DNA from: an uncultured Mucispirillum sp. | GTDB taxonomy: Bacteria; Chrysiogenota; Deferribacteres; Deferribacterales; Mucispirillaceae | Length of the DNA: 15,924 bases | Assembly (NCBI GenBank): GCA_945947845.1 | Contig: CAMEZN010000004.1 | Span: 1 to 15,924, forward strand | Reading direction: 5' to 3' | Shown here: positions 7,037 to 14,806 of the stretch, in pieces | Position numbering within the stretch: position 1 is the first letter of the stretch | Layout: every line of letters begins with the position of its first letter | Notes under the pieces: generated by a model | What the model saw: the letters and a program-made list of their open reading frames with translations, nothing else | What the model was told of the DNA's origin: nothing | Database searches by the model: none | Program-made: the position numbers and the translations under genes

Positions 7037-10006
7037 TTAAATTTTTACTTCTTCATCTCGTAATGTGTTATATATTTCATCTGTAAATATACCGATTACT
7101 TCTTTTGCAAGATTTTCATCATTTAACAGTATTTTAAAAAACTCATTATTTTGGCTAAATCCTTCTAACAATGCTTTATCAACATTTGAATAAAGAGCAA
7201 ATTCAAAATCTTTTAATGTATTATTTTTGGCACTGAGTTTTAATTCATTAGATTTAAGTAATATATCCTTTATCTGCAGTATAGATTTAACTGCTACATC
7301 AGTATTAAAAGCATTTCCTGTTCTAGCATTTATTTCATAAATTATTTTAGAAAGCAGTTCTTCTTTTGCAGGGGTTATTATAAATTTATCAGCAACTGGC
7401 AATTTCACAACAGGGTCTGGTGTAATTTTAGTATCAGTATATTCTCCTGTTTTTTTCTGTATAAAATCTGTTGCCTGTATTTTACCTTCTAAATCAAAAC
7501 CATTACCAGCATGTCTTATATTAACAAAAGATATAAAATAAGTTATAAATCTATATTTTTTATGAAGCCCTACATCTTCAAGACATGATGCCTGCATTAT
7601 AAATTCATATAGATTAATAAAGCTTTTTAAAAGTTTCATAAATTCTTTTTGTTTTTCCTGCTCAAGATTTTCAAATTTTATTTTTGCACTTTCTATTAAA
7701 TAGGTAAGGTATTTTTTATCTTTTGCAGTAATTTTTCCGTTGTATAATATTTGGTTTGTTTCTTCTATATCTTTTGGGTTAAAAATACGGTATACTTCTA
7801 TTTTACTTTCTAAATCATATATTGAAGAAGCAGAAAAACTGGCAGAAAGTATTGTTGCTGTATAGTATGGTTTAAAAGCCTGTATAATATCTTCTATTTT
7901 ATTAGAAAAATCTAAAATAAATGTTTTCTTTTCATAAGGCGGCATAATTCTATTAAGCCGTGACAATGTTTGCACAGCAGATACTCCGCTTAAATGTTTT
8001 AATATATACATAGCACATAATTTTGGCTGGTCAAAACCTGTCTGGTATTTATTTGCAACAAGCAAAACTTTATATTCATCTTTATTAAATTCATTAGGAA
8101 GCCTGTCGTATGGTATATTATTCATACCCATTTCAGAATATTCTATATCATCAATTTTTAACTTACCAGAAAAAGCAACAAGTGCTTTAATATCACTATA
8201 TTGATGTTCTTCTATATATTTTTCAAAAGCATTTTTATATTTTACAGCTTCCATTCTGGAAGATGTTACAACCATAGCTTTTGCCATACCATTTAACTGG
8301 TGCATTACATGCTGTCTGAAATGCTCTATAATAATTTCTATTTTTTGAGCGATATTTTCATCATGCAGCTGTATAAATCTGGCTATTTTCCGTTTAGCTT
8401 CTGATATTTTATATACTGGGTCACTTTGAATTGTTTTATTTATTTTAAAATATGTTTCATAAGTAATGTAGTTTTGTAATACATCTAAAATAAAGCCTTC
8501 TTCTATTGCCTGTTTCATAGAATATATATGAAAAGCTTCATAACTGCCTTTTTCATTTAACCTGCCAAAAAGTCTTAAAGTTTTTGCTTTTGGTGTTGCA
8601 GTAAAAGCAAATATAGAGATATTAGGCTGTTTACCAGATTTTTCTATTTCTTCAGCTATCATATCTTCCATATCTTTATCATCTTTATTTTCAGATGTTA
8701 ATGCTTTTGTAGCTGAAATCATCATTTTACCAGATGTGGAAGAATGTGCCTCATCAATAATAAAAGCAAATGTTTTATTTTTTAAATTATTAACAATATC
8801 TAATATATAATTAAATTTATGTATTGTTGTTACAATAATTTTAGCATTACCATTTAATGCATCTGCCAAATCATTTGATGTGCAGTTATCATCCATAACT
8901 CTTACAAGTCCAGACTTATGTTCTATAGCTCTTATTGCATTTTGCAGCTGCCTGTCTACTACAACCCTGTCTGTTGTAATAATCACTGTATTAAATATTA
9001 CATTATTATCTTTATTATGCAGTGAAGCAAGCCTGTGAGCAAGCCATGCAATAGTATTTGTTTTTCCACTGCCTGCAGAATGCTGAATAAGATAATTATT
9101 ATCTGTTCCAGAAATATAAGTATCTGCAAGCAGTCTTCGGACTGCATCTAACTGATGATATCTAGGAAATATAATATTTTCAGTATATTTAATTTTTCCA
9201 TTTTCATCTTCTTTTGATTTTGTTTCTATAAAGATAAATTTTTTTATTAAATCAAGCAGTGTATCCTTAGTTAAGATATCTTCCCACATATAATAAACGC
9301 TGTATTTATCTTTATATACTGGGTTTCCAGCACCGCTATTTATGCCTTCATCACTTCCCATATTAAATGGCAGGAAAAAAGTAGCTGTTCCCTGCAATTT
9401 TGTAGTCATATACACTTGGCATAAATCCATTGCAAAATGCACCAGTGCACCTGCTTTAAATAGAAAAAGCCTGTTTTTAGTATCTCTTGATGTTCTATAT
9501 TGATATATAGCATCTTCATAAGACTGACCAGAATGGTTGCATTTTAATTCAAAAGTAATGATAGCAAACCCATTTAAGAAAATAACTAAATCTATGCGCT
9601 CTTTTTCACTAATTTCAACTTCTTCCATTACAGAAAAAATATTCTTTTTATAATTTTCATATCCTTCTGCATTATAGCTTGTAGCAGGTTTTGAATACAT
9701 TAAATAAAGTATAGTATTATTTATTTCTATCCCATTTCTTAATACATTAATAAGGCTGCTGTTTTTTTTATTAATCTCATTATTAATATATGAAACTAAA
9801 GTTTCTTTTAATTTATCTTTATATATTTTTTCCAGCTTATCCATTGTAACTTTTTGGGTGGAATACAGGAACTGAAAAAGCATTTCTTCATCTATAGCAA
9901 ACTGCTTATTATAATCTTTACTGTTTCTAATAACATATCCATTATTAGTTTTAAGATAATCTATAATAAAATACTGAAACTCTTTTTCTGTTAATATATC
10001 ATTCAT
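7037..10006 (-). CDS. hsdR: Type I restriction endonuclease, R subunit
   Basis: This is the motor and nuclease subunit of a type I restriction enzyme. With HsdM and HsdS it translocates unmethylated DNA by ATP hydrolysis and cuts at a distance. The 989-residue protein is full length for the family. The N-terminal PD-(D/E)xK nuclease is visible as D139 (RIDLVIF) and E153-x-K155 (FELK). The SF2 helicase motor has Walker A HSAGSGKT (309-316), DEAH (418-421), FTATPK (468-473), motif V around ANKYQTGFDQP (651-661) and motif VI QTLSRLNR (679-686). A helical C-terminal region for assembly follows. The start is 1 nt after the hsdS stop, with AGGTG as Shine-Dalgarno sequence. No frameshift is seen. 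No clear terminator follows, so transcripts may read through toward yceD. Confidence 0.95.
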   Translation of the reverse strand: MNDILTEKEFQYFIIDYLKTNNGYVIRNSKDYNKQFAIDEEMLFQFLYSTQKVTMDKLEKIYKDKLKETLVSYINNEINKKNSSLINVLRNGIEINNTILYLMYSKPATSYNAEGYENYKKNIFSVMEEVEISEKERIDLVIFLNGFAIITFELKCNHSGQSYEDAIYQYRTSRDTKNRLFLFKAGALVHFAMDLCQVYMTTKLQGTATFFLPFNMGSDEGINSGAGNPVYKDKYSVYYMWEDILTKDTLLDLIKKFIFIETKSKEDENGKIKYTENIIFPRYHQLDAVRRLLADTYISGTDNNYLIQHSAGSGKTNTIAWLAHRLASLHNKDNNVIFNTVIITTDRVVVDRQLQNAIRAIEHKSGLVRVMDDNCTSNDLADALNGNAKIIVTTIHKFNYILDIVNNLKNKTFAFIIDEAHSSTSGKMMISATKALTSENKDDKDMEDMIAEEIEKSGKQPNISIFAFTATPKAKTLRLFGRLNEKGSYEAFHIYSMKQAIEEGFILDVLQNYITYETYFKINKTIQSDPVYKISEAKRKIARFIQLHDENIAQKIEIIIEHFRQHVMHQLNGMAKAMVVTSSRMEAVKYKNAFEKYIEEHQYSDIKALVAFSGKLKIDDIEYSEMGMNNIPYDRLPNEFNKDEYKVLLVANKYQTGFDQPKLCAMYILKHLSGVSAVQTLSRLNRIMPPYEKKTFILDFSNKIEDIIQAFKPYYTATILSASFSASSIYDLESKIEVYRIFNPKDIEETNQILYNGKITAKDKKYLTYLIESAKIKFENLEQEKQKEFMKLLKSFINLYEFIMQASCLEDVGLHKKYRFITYFISFVNIRHAGNGFDLEGKIQATDFIQKKTGEYTDTKITPDPVVKLPVADKFIITPAKEELLSKIIYEINARTGNAFNTDVAVKSILQIKDILLKSNELKLSAKNNTLKDFEFALYSNVDKALLEGFSQNNEFFKILLNDENLAKEVIGIFTDEIYNTLRDEEVKI

Positions 10007-10007
10007 C

Positions 10008-11303
10008 TTACACCTGTTTTTTGCCCGTTACATATTCATATATTAAAGATTTTTTATATTCTTCAAGCTTTTCTATTAATGACTGCTTTTCTTCTATAAT
10101 GCTGTCTATCTGTGAGCATTTATCATCTAGATATTTGACTATTTCTTCCTGCTCATCAAGTGGTGGAAGTGGAAGATAGAGTTCTCTATATTTATCTGCA
10201 CCAATATTTTGAATAGTTGCTTGTATGAATATTTGATTTTTCCATATATCATACGATTTACTTAATGTATATAAATAAACATATTGATATAAAGATTTTT
10301 TTGTATTTATTCTTGCTTTAATCAAATAACCAGCAAATGCACTTTTTCCATATTCCTGTTTATATAAAAATGTTTTTCCAACCGTTGCTCCACTTCTAGC
10401 AAATAAAATATCTCCATGTTTTAAAATATATGGAAATGAGATATTATTTGGTAACGATAACATATCATCTTTTTTTAATTGATTATCCTTTGTTATATCT
10501 GTAATTCTTATATATCTAGGAAGATTTTCATCATATAATACACCAGTTTCATTTGCTCCATATTGTAGTGGCTTATCCAAAATATACTTTAATCTGCTTA
10601 CTTCCCAGTGTTTTGGTATTTGTCCTATCCATTCTATACCACTGTCTTTCATTTCTACATTACTATGCAAGCCTTTTGTAACAGTTTCTGTTATTAAAGA
10701 ATATTTATACTCTTTATACTTTTTTATCAGCTTTTTTGTATCATCTATCAAGTTATCTATTTCTGTTACTTTATTATCTAAAAAATCAGCTATTTTTTTC
10801 TGCTCATTAAGTGGCGGAAAATTGATAAACAAATTTAATACTTTTTCTAAATTTAAATTACCTTGAGTATTTGTACTAACAAATGTTAGCAAATACTTAT
10901 TCATTGCTTTTAAATTATATTTATAATATTCTTTATATATATTATATGGTTCTAATGCTAATATTGCCTGATTTATTGTTGCTGGTATTTTTAATTCTGC
11001 TACCGCTCCAATAGTTGCATATATAGAAAATAAAATTGTACCCTTGTTCAAGATTTTTAATTTTTTTTGAGCACATCCCTTTTCTGTAATAAGCTTTATA
11101 GTACTTTCAACAAACTCTGTATTACTCATATCCGCTATTGTAACAAAATTAATTCCTTCGTTATCTGAATAAAAATCTGCCACAGATGTTAATGGAGTTC
11201 CTCCACTATAAACACTTTTTAAAAGATATTTATTTTTCCTTACTTCCCAGTGTTTTGGTATTTGCCCTATCCACTCTATACCGCTTTCTTTCATTTCATA
11301 CAT
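10008..11303 (-). CDS. hsdS: Type I restriction-modification specificity subunit S
   Basis: This subunit sets the bipartite DNA target for both methylation and cleavage. The 431-residue protein has two half-subunits, each opening with SGIEWIGQIPKHWEV (about 7-21 and 221-235), followed by a target-recognition domain. Each half ends with a coiled-coil conserved region introduced by PPLNEQ (163-168) or PPLDEQ (380-385). The two recognition domains differ in sequence, so the target should be asymmetric; the target itself cannot be read from the sequence. The start at 11303 has AGGTG five nucleotides upstream. Met4 (11294) is an alternative. The gene lies 8 nt after hsdM and 1 nt before hsdR, so the three are one translational unit. 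Confidence 0.95.
   Translation of the reverse strand: MYEMKESGIEWIGQIPKHWEVRKNKYLLKSVYSGGTPLTSVADFYSDNEGINFVTIADMSNTEFVESTIKLITEKGCAQKKLKILNKGTILFSIYATIGAVAELKIPATINQAILALEPYNIYKEYYKYNLKAMNKYLLTFVSTNTQGNLNLEKVLNLFINFPPLNEQKKIADFLDNKVTEIDNLIDDTKKLIKKYKEYKYSLITETVTKGLHSNVEMKDSGIEWIGQIPKHWEVSRLKYILDKPLQYGANETGVLYDENLPRYIRITDITKDNQLKKDDMLSLPNNISFPYILKHGDILFARSGATVGKTFLYKQEYGKSAFAGYLIKARINTKKSLYQYVYLYTLSKSYDIWKNQIFIQATIQNIGADKYRELYLPLPPLDEQEEIVKYLDDKCSQIDSIIEEKQSLIEKLEEYKKSLIYEYVTGKKQV
10597..11297 (-). repeat. 59-bp direct repeat at the two half-starts of hsdS
   Basis: The segments 10597-10655 and 11239-11297 match at 55 of 59 positions and lie 642 bp apart, exactly 214 codons. They encode the SGIEWIGQIPKHWEV entry to each recognition domain. 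Such repeats allow in-frame recombination that deletes or swaps a recognition domain. Confidence 0.85.
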
Positions 11304-11311
11304 TTTTACAC

Positions 11312-13402
11312 CTATGAAAAAAGCCTGTTAAATTTTTCTGCTGATGCTTTTTCCAGCAGTAATATTTCCTGCTGCAAGTCTGCACTTGGGGCAGGTTTAG
11401 CATATTTATAAAAATATTTAGTAAATGGTATTTCTGCTCCTGTTTTTATAACTGGATTTTTCTTAGACAAATCTTCTTCAAAAAATGCTTTGGCATCTGG
11501 TATATATGGCAGCACTTCTTTTGCCATGTATTCATCAATATTTTCTTCAAGTTTTATAATTTCTGTATCTTTTGTTGCAGTATCATATAATATATTGCCT
11601 TTTTTATCTTTCTGGATAACTGCTTTTTTATCCATTATAGAAAGACCATCTGTAATTTTTTCTATTATCTTTTTATCTAACGATAGACTTTCTAAAACTT
11701 TATTAATTACAGGCATAAACTCATCTATAGATAAATATATTGTATCAGAAATATTACTTTTTAATGTTTCCATTATTTTATCATACAGCGGCTTATTATT
11801 ATAAAATTTTTCTAATGTGCTTTGCTCTTTTGATGTTAATTCATCTTTATTTTCAAGTTCATACACTTTACTTTCATCATATAATACTGCAAGCTTGTTA
11901 TCTGCCATTAAATTTTCTATTCTTTCTTCTGTAATGCCATAGCTTCTTTGCAGCGGCTGCATTATAGTATATTCTTTATATATAAATTCTTCATTGTTAA
12001 AGATTTTACAGAACTCATTTTCTTTAAAATCTGCATAAAGTTTTGTTACTGCTTTTCTATCTTCTGGTGTTATTTCATTTCTTTTATTACCTAAAGATTT
12101 TCTTAATCTGTGATAAAAACTGCTGGCATCTATAAGCTGTATTTTACCTTTTCTAGCTGCACTTTTATTTTTAGAAAGTATCCATATATATGTTGCAATA
12201 CCTGTATTATAAAATAACTCTGTTGGTAAAGCTATTATTGCTTCTATTAAGTCTTTTTCTAACAGATATTTTCTTATCTGGCTTTCTCCTGAGCTTGTGC
12301 CACCTGTAAAAAGCGGGCTGCCATTTTCAATAATAGCTGCCCTGCCATTTTCATTATCCATTTTATTTACAGCGGACTGCACAAACAGTAACTGCATGTC
12401 TTCTACACTGGGAAGACCAGCAGGAAACCTGCCAGAAGAACCTTTTTTATATTCTTCTTCTACTGCCTGCTCTACTCCGTCCCCAGCTTCTTTACCGCCC
12501 CATTTCTCTCCAAAAGGTGGGTTTTCTATAACAAAATGCATTTTTATATGTGGAAAGCTGTCTTTTATCATTGTATCTTGAAAAACAATATTTTCAGCAT
12601 CCTGCCCCTTTATTAACATTTCTGCTAAACATATTGCATAAGACTCATCATTTATTTCCTGACCAAAAAGCTTTATTTCTGCCGTTGGGTTTAAATGTTT
12701 TATAAAATCATGGGCAGTAGAAAGCATACCGCCTGTTCCACATGCCTGGTCTAAAATTGTTATAACTTTATTTTCCTTAAATATATCATCACAGCCTTCT
12801 GACAAAAGGATATTTACCATTAGCTTAATAATATCTCTGCCAGTATAATGGTCGCCTGCTTCTGCATTTTCTGAAAACTTTCTGATTAATTCTTCAAATA
12901 TATAGCCCATTTTAATATTATCTATTGTTTTTGGGTCTAAATCTATCTCAGAAAATGCGGATACTATACTATAAAGCCTGTTATTTCTTTCCAATAAATC
13001 TATTTGCTCTATAAATTTTAAATCAGTTATTATCGTTTTAATGTTATCTGAAAAACCATTAATATAACTTTTAAAATTACTTGCAATATTATCTGCATCA
13101 TTTAATAATTTTGTTAAGTCAAAATTACTTGTATTATAAAAATGATAGCCGGAGACCTGATACATCGCCTTTGCAGGATAACCAGGGTTATGGCTGTATG
13201 TTTCTAAAACTGCCTGCTTTGTGCTGGCTAATGCACACTCAAAACGGCGGATAATAACCATAGGTATTATTACATCTTTATATTTATCACTTTTATATGC
13301 ACCCCTAAGCCTATTGGCTATAGACCATATAAAATTAACTTCCTTTGTAACATCTACAGGGCTATCATCCCATGCTGCATTTATTTCACTATTATATGCC
13401 AT
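11312..13402 (-). CDS. hsdM: Type I restriction-modification methyltransferase subunit M
   Basis: This is the N6-adenine methyltransferase subunit of the type I system. The 696-residue protein has an N-terminal HsdM helical domain (about 20-150, including IWSIANRLRGAYKSDKYKDVIIPMVIIRRFE) and the AdoMet-binding motif LDQACGTGG (D218-G225), in which Gln replaces the more usual Pro after Asp. The catalytic motif IV is NPPF (294-297), the form used by N6-adenine methylases. The long C-terminal part is larger than in the E. coli K-12 type IA protein and contains about 180 residues of charged helix before the HsdS-contact end. GGAG (13408-13411) lies five nucleotides before the ATG. It is the first gene of the M-S-R operon and has its own candidate promoter in the gap after the kinase. 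Confidence 0.95.
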   Translation of the reverse strand: MAYNSEINAAWDDSPVDVTKEVNFIWSIANRLRGAYKSDKYKDVIIPMVIIRRFECALASTKQAVLETYSHNPGYPAKAMYQVSGYHFYNTSNFDLTKLLNDADNIASNFKSYINGFSDNIKTIITDLKFIEQIDLLERNNRLYSIVSAFSEIDLDPKTIDNIKMGYIFEELIRKFSENAEAGDHYTGRDIIKLMVNILLSEGCDDIFKENKVITILDQACGTGGMLSTAHDFIKHLNPTAEIKLFGQEINDESYAICLAEMLIKGQDAENIVFQDTMIKDSFPHIKMHFVIENPPFGEKWGGKEAGDGVEQAVEEEYKKGSSGRFPAGLPSVEDMQLLFVQSAVNKMDNENGRAAIIENGSPLFTGGTSSGESQIRKYLLEKDLIEAIIALPTELFYNTGIATYIWILSKNKSAARKGKIQLIDASSFYHRLRKSLGNKRNEITPEDRKAVTKLYADFKENEFCKIFNNEEFIYKEYTIMQPLQRSYGITEERIENLMADNKLAVLYDESKVYELENKDELTSKEQSTLEKFYNNKPLYDKIMETLKSNISDTIYLSIDEFMPVINKVLESLSLDKKIIEKITDGLSIMDKKAVIQKDKKGNILYDTATKDTEIIKLEENIDEYMAKEVLPYIPDAKAFFEEDLSKKNPVIKTGAEIPFTKYFYKYAKPAPSADLQQEILLLEKASAEKFNRLFS

Positions 13403-13446
13403 AACATCTCCAACTATATTTTATTTGAAAATCTACCATAATAATA

Positions 13447-13466
13447 ATTATATCACAAGATATAAT
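13447..13466 (-). promoter_or_regulatory. Candidate extended -10 promoter of hsdM with overlapping palindrome
   Basis: Between the kinase stop and hsdM, the minus strand reads TGATATAAT (13447-13455), an extended -10 element with no good -35. This would start transcription near 13440, giving a leader of about 38 nt. The -10 is one arm of a perfect 8-bp inverted repeat, ATTATATC-TTGT-GATATAAT. A protein bound there would block the promoter, a common layout for control of restriction-modification genes. The region is AT-rich, so chance is possible. Confidence 0.4.
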
Positions 13467-13479
13467 ATTATATTATTAG

Positions 13480-14580
13480 TTAGAAAGGAAGTTCTTCCAC
13501 TTCCTTCTTAATTTGTTTCTTAAGTAGCCTAATATTTAAACTGTTCAATATAATTTGCTTTTTATTATGTGATGAGCTAGAAAATAAATCATAAAAATTT
13601 TTTACATAACTTACAGGTATAGTCACATTAGTTTTATAAGTATAATCATTTTTTATTATACAGCTAATAACTAATTCATTCATTTGTATTTTATCTTCTA
13701 ATGCTACATTTTGAAGCAATTTATGTAGATGTTTTTCTACACTATCAATATCATAAACTACACATTGATTTAAATGATGATTTACACATTCATCAACTTT
13801 ATTTGCAAAGTTTTGGTACACTTCTTTTTCTTTTTCTGTAAATATATCAAAACATGCAAGTAATATTTCAAAAAATGATTTATATCTTTTTTTCTCATCA
13901 TCCTGTATCATGTTTTCTATAATATTATTATATTTAAAATCTTCTATCTGTTCAGCAATATCTTTAAATAACCACCCTAAGAAATATATTTCTGTTGCAT
14001 GATTATATTTATTTTTGGTTTTTACTTCTCTCGGCAATGGTGCTCCCCAATTTAAACATATACTATTTTGATTAGTTTTATCATTTCCATTGCTAATTTT
14101 TTTACCAAAGCCAAAATCTATAATTTTTACATTACCACTATTATCAATTAAGATATTAGCTGGTCTTATATCCCTATGTAGTATACCATTTTCTTCTAAA
14201 TATTTAAATGCATTTATGGTTGATTGAAAAATTAAATTCCAATCTAATGATTTATCATGAATACATTCTGTTATAGGTCTACCTTCTACATACTCCATTT
14301 GAATATAAGCCACATGGCTATTTGGATATTCGTAATAATTATATATGCGAACAATATTTGGATGGTCTATATGATATAGTAATCTAATCTCTTCTAAAAA
14401 CTTATCATAAGAAAGAATCTCTTTATTACTATCATGTGGCTCATATTTTTTAATAGTAAAATGTGCATCCATTAGTTCGTCATATACATGTATACTACGA
14501 CCTCCACCACCACTACCTAAATTTTCAATAAACTTAAATTTCCTAGAAAATTCTTTAAAATCAATTGAATTTGTAAACAT
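13480..14580 (-). CDS. Eukaryotic-like protein kinase next to the restriction operon
   Basis: The kinase core covers about residues 15-245 and looks catalytically complete. It has a Gly-rich loop LGSGGGGRS (21-29), the ATP-binding lysine K44 in FTIKKY, the helix-C glutamate E64, the catalytic loop HRDIRPAN (D137, N142), the metal-binding DFG (155-157), and WGAPLPREV (178-186) in place of an APE motif. The position two after the catalytic Asp is Arg (R139) rather than the Lys usual in Ser/Thr kinases, as in Src-type HRDLRAAN, so substrate class is uncertain. Residues 246-366 form a helical tail I cannot assign. No membrane segment or PASTA repeat is visible, so it is cytosolic. The start has AGGAG 8 nt upstream. 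It lies 77 bp upstream of hsdM in the same direction. A defence or regulatory role is inferred from location only. Confidence 0.88.
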   Translation of the reverse strand: MFTNSIDFKEFSRKFKFIENLGSGGGGRSIHVYDELMDAHFTIKKYEPHDSNKEILSYDKFLEEIRLLYHIDHPNIVRIYNYYEYPNSHVAYIQMEYVEGRPITECIHDKSLDWNLIFQSTINAFKYLEENGILHRDIRPANILIDNSGNVKIIDFGFGKKISNGNDKTNQNSICLNWGAPLPREVKTKNKYNHATEIYFLGWLFKDIAEQIEDFKYNNIIENMIQDDEKKRYKSFFEILLACFDIFTEKEKEVYQNFANKVDECVNHHLNQCVVYDIDSVEKHLHKLLQNVALEDKIQMNELVISCIIKNDYTYKTNVTIPVSYVKNFYDLFSSSSHNKKQIILNSLNIRLLKKQIKKEVEELPF

Positions 14581-14613
14581 AATATGTTCTCCTATTAATT
14601 TTTTAATTTATAC

Positions 14614-14643
14614 TTAATATATGATAAAAAAATTTTTTTGCAA
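14614..14643 (-). promoter_or_regulatory. Candidate promoter of the kinase gene
   Basis: On the minus strand, TTGCAA (14638-14643) and TATTAA (14614-14619) are separated by 18 bp, 34 bp ahead of the kinase ATG. The matches are partial (four of six each), and the AT-rich context makes chance matches likely. The rest of the 226-bp divergent gap (14581-14806) holds the plus-strand ATPase promoter and no recognisable gene. Confidence 0.35.
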
Positions 14644-14740
14644 GAGAAAATTTTATACAAAGTGATATTTTTACTCATTTATATGAAATTTTATATTAAT
14701 ATACATACTTAATCTGATTATAAATTATATAATTTCTCAC

Positions 14741-14790
14741 TTGACAAGAATTTTTATATAATATAATATAATATAATTATTATATTATAT
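14741..14790 (+). promoter_or_regulatory. ATPase promoter with TATAA repeats and AT palindrome
   Basis: A perfect TTGACA (14741-14746) is followed by four tandem TATAA units (14757-14777). These create overlapping TATAAT boxes at spacings of 10, 15 and 20 bp from the -35, none at the ideal 17. A TAATAT box at 17 bp is a weaker alternative. A perfect 12-bp inverted repeat, ATATAATATAAT and its complement around one central base (14766-14790), covers the expected transcription start. Repeat slippage or a bound repressor could set expression of the ATPase. Confidence 0.55.
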
Positions 14791-14806
14791 AATTTATGGT
14801 GATATT

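Noticed and set aside
7000..7037. Terminator after hsdR
   Set aside because: There is a run of seven T on the minus strand after the stop, but no stem precedes it.
9762..9769. Run of eight A on the coding strand of hsdR, and another at 11061-11068 in hsdS, as phase-variation tracts
   Set aside because: Eight-base A runs are expected by chance in such an AT-rich sequence, and both genes are in frame. No variation can be seen from one sequence.
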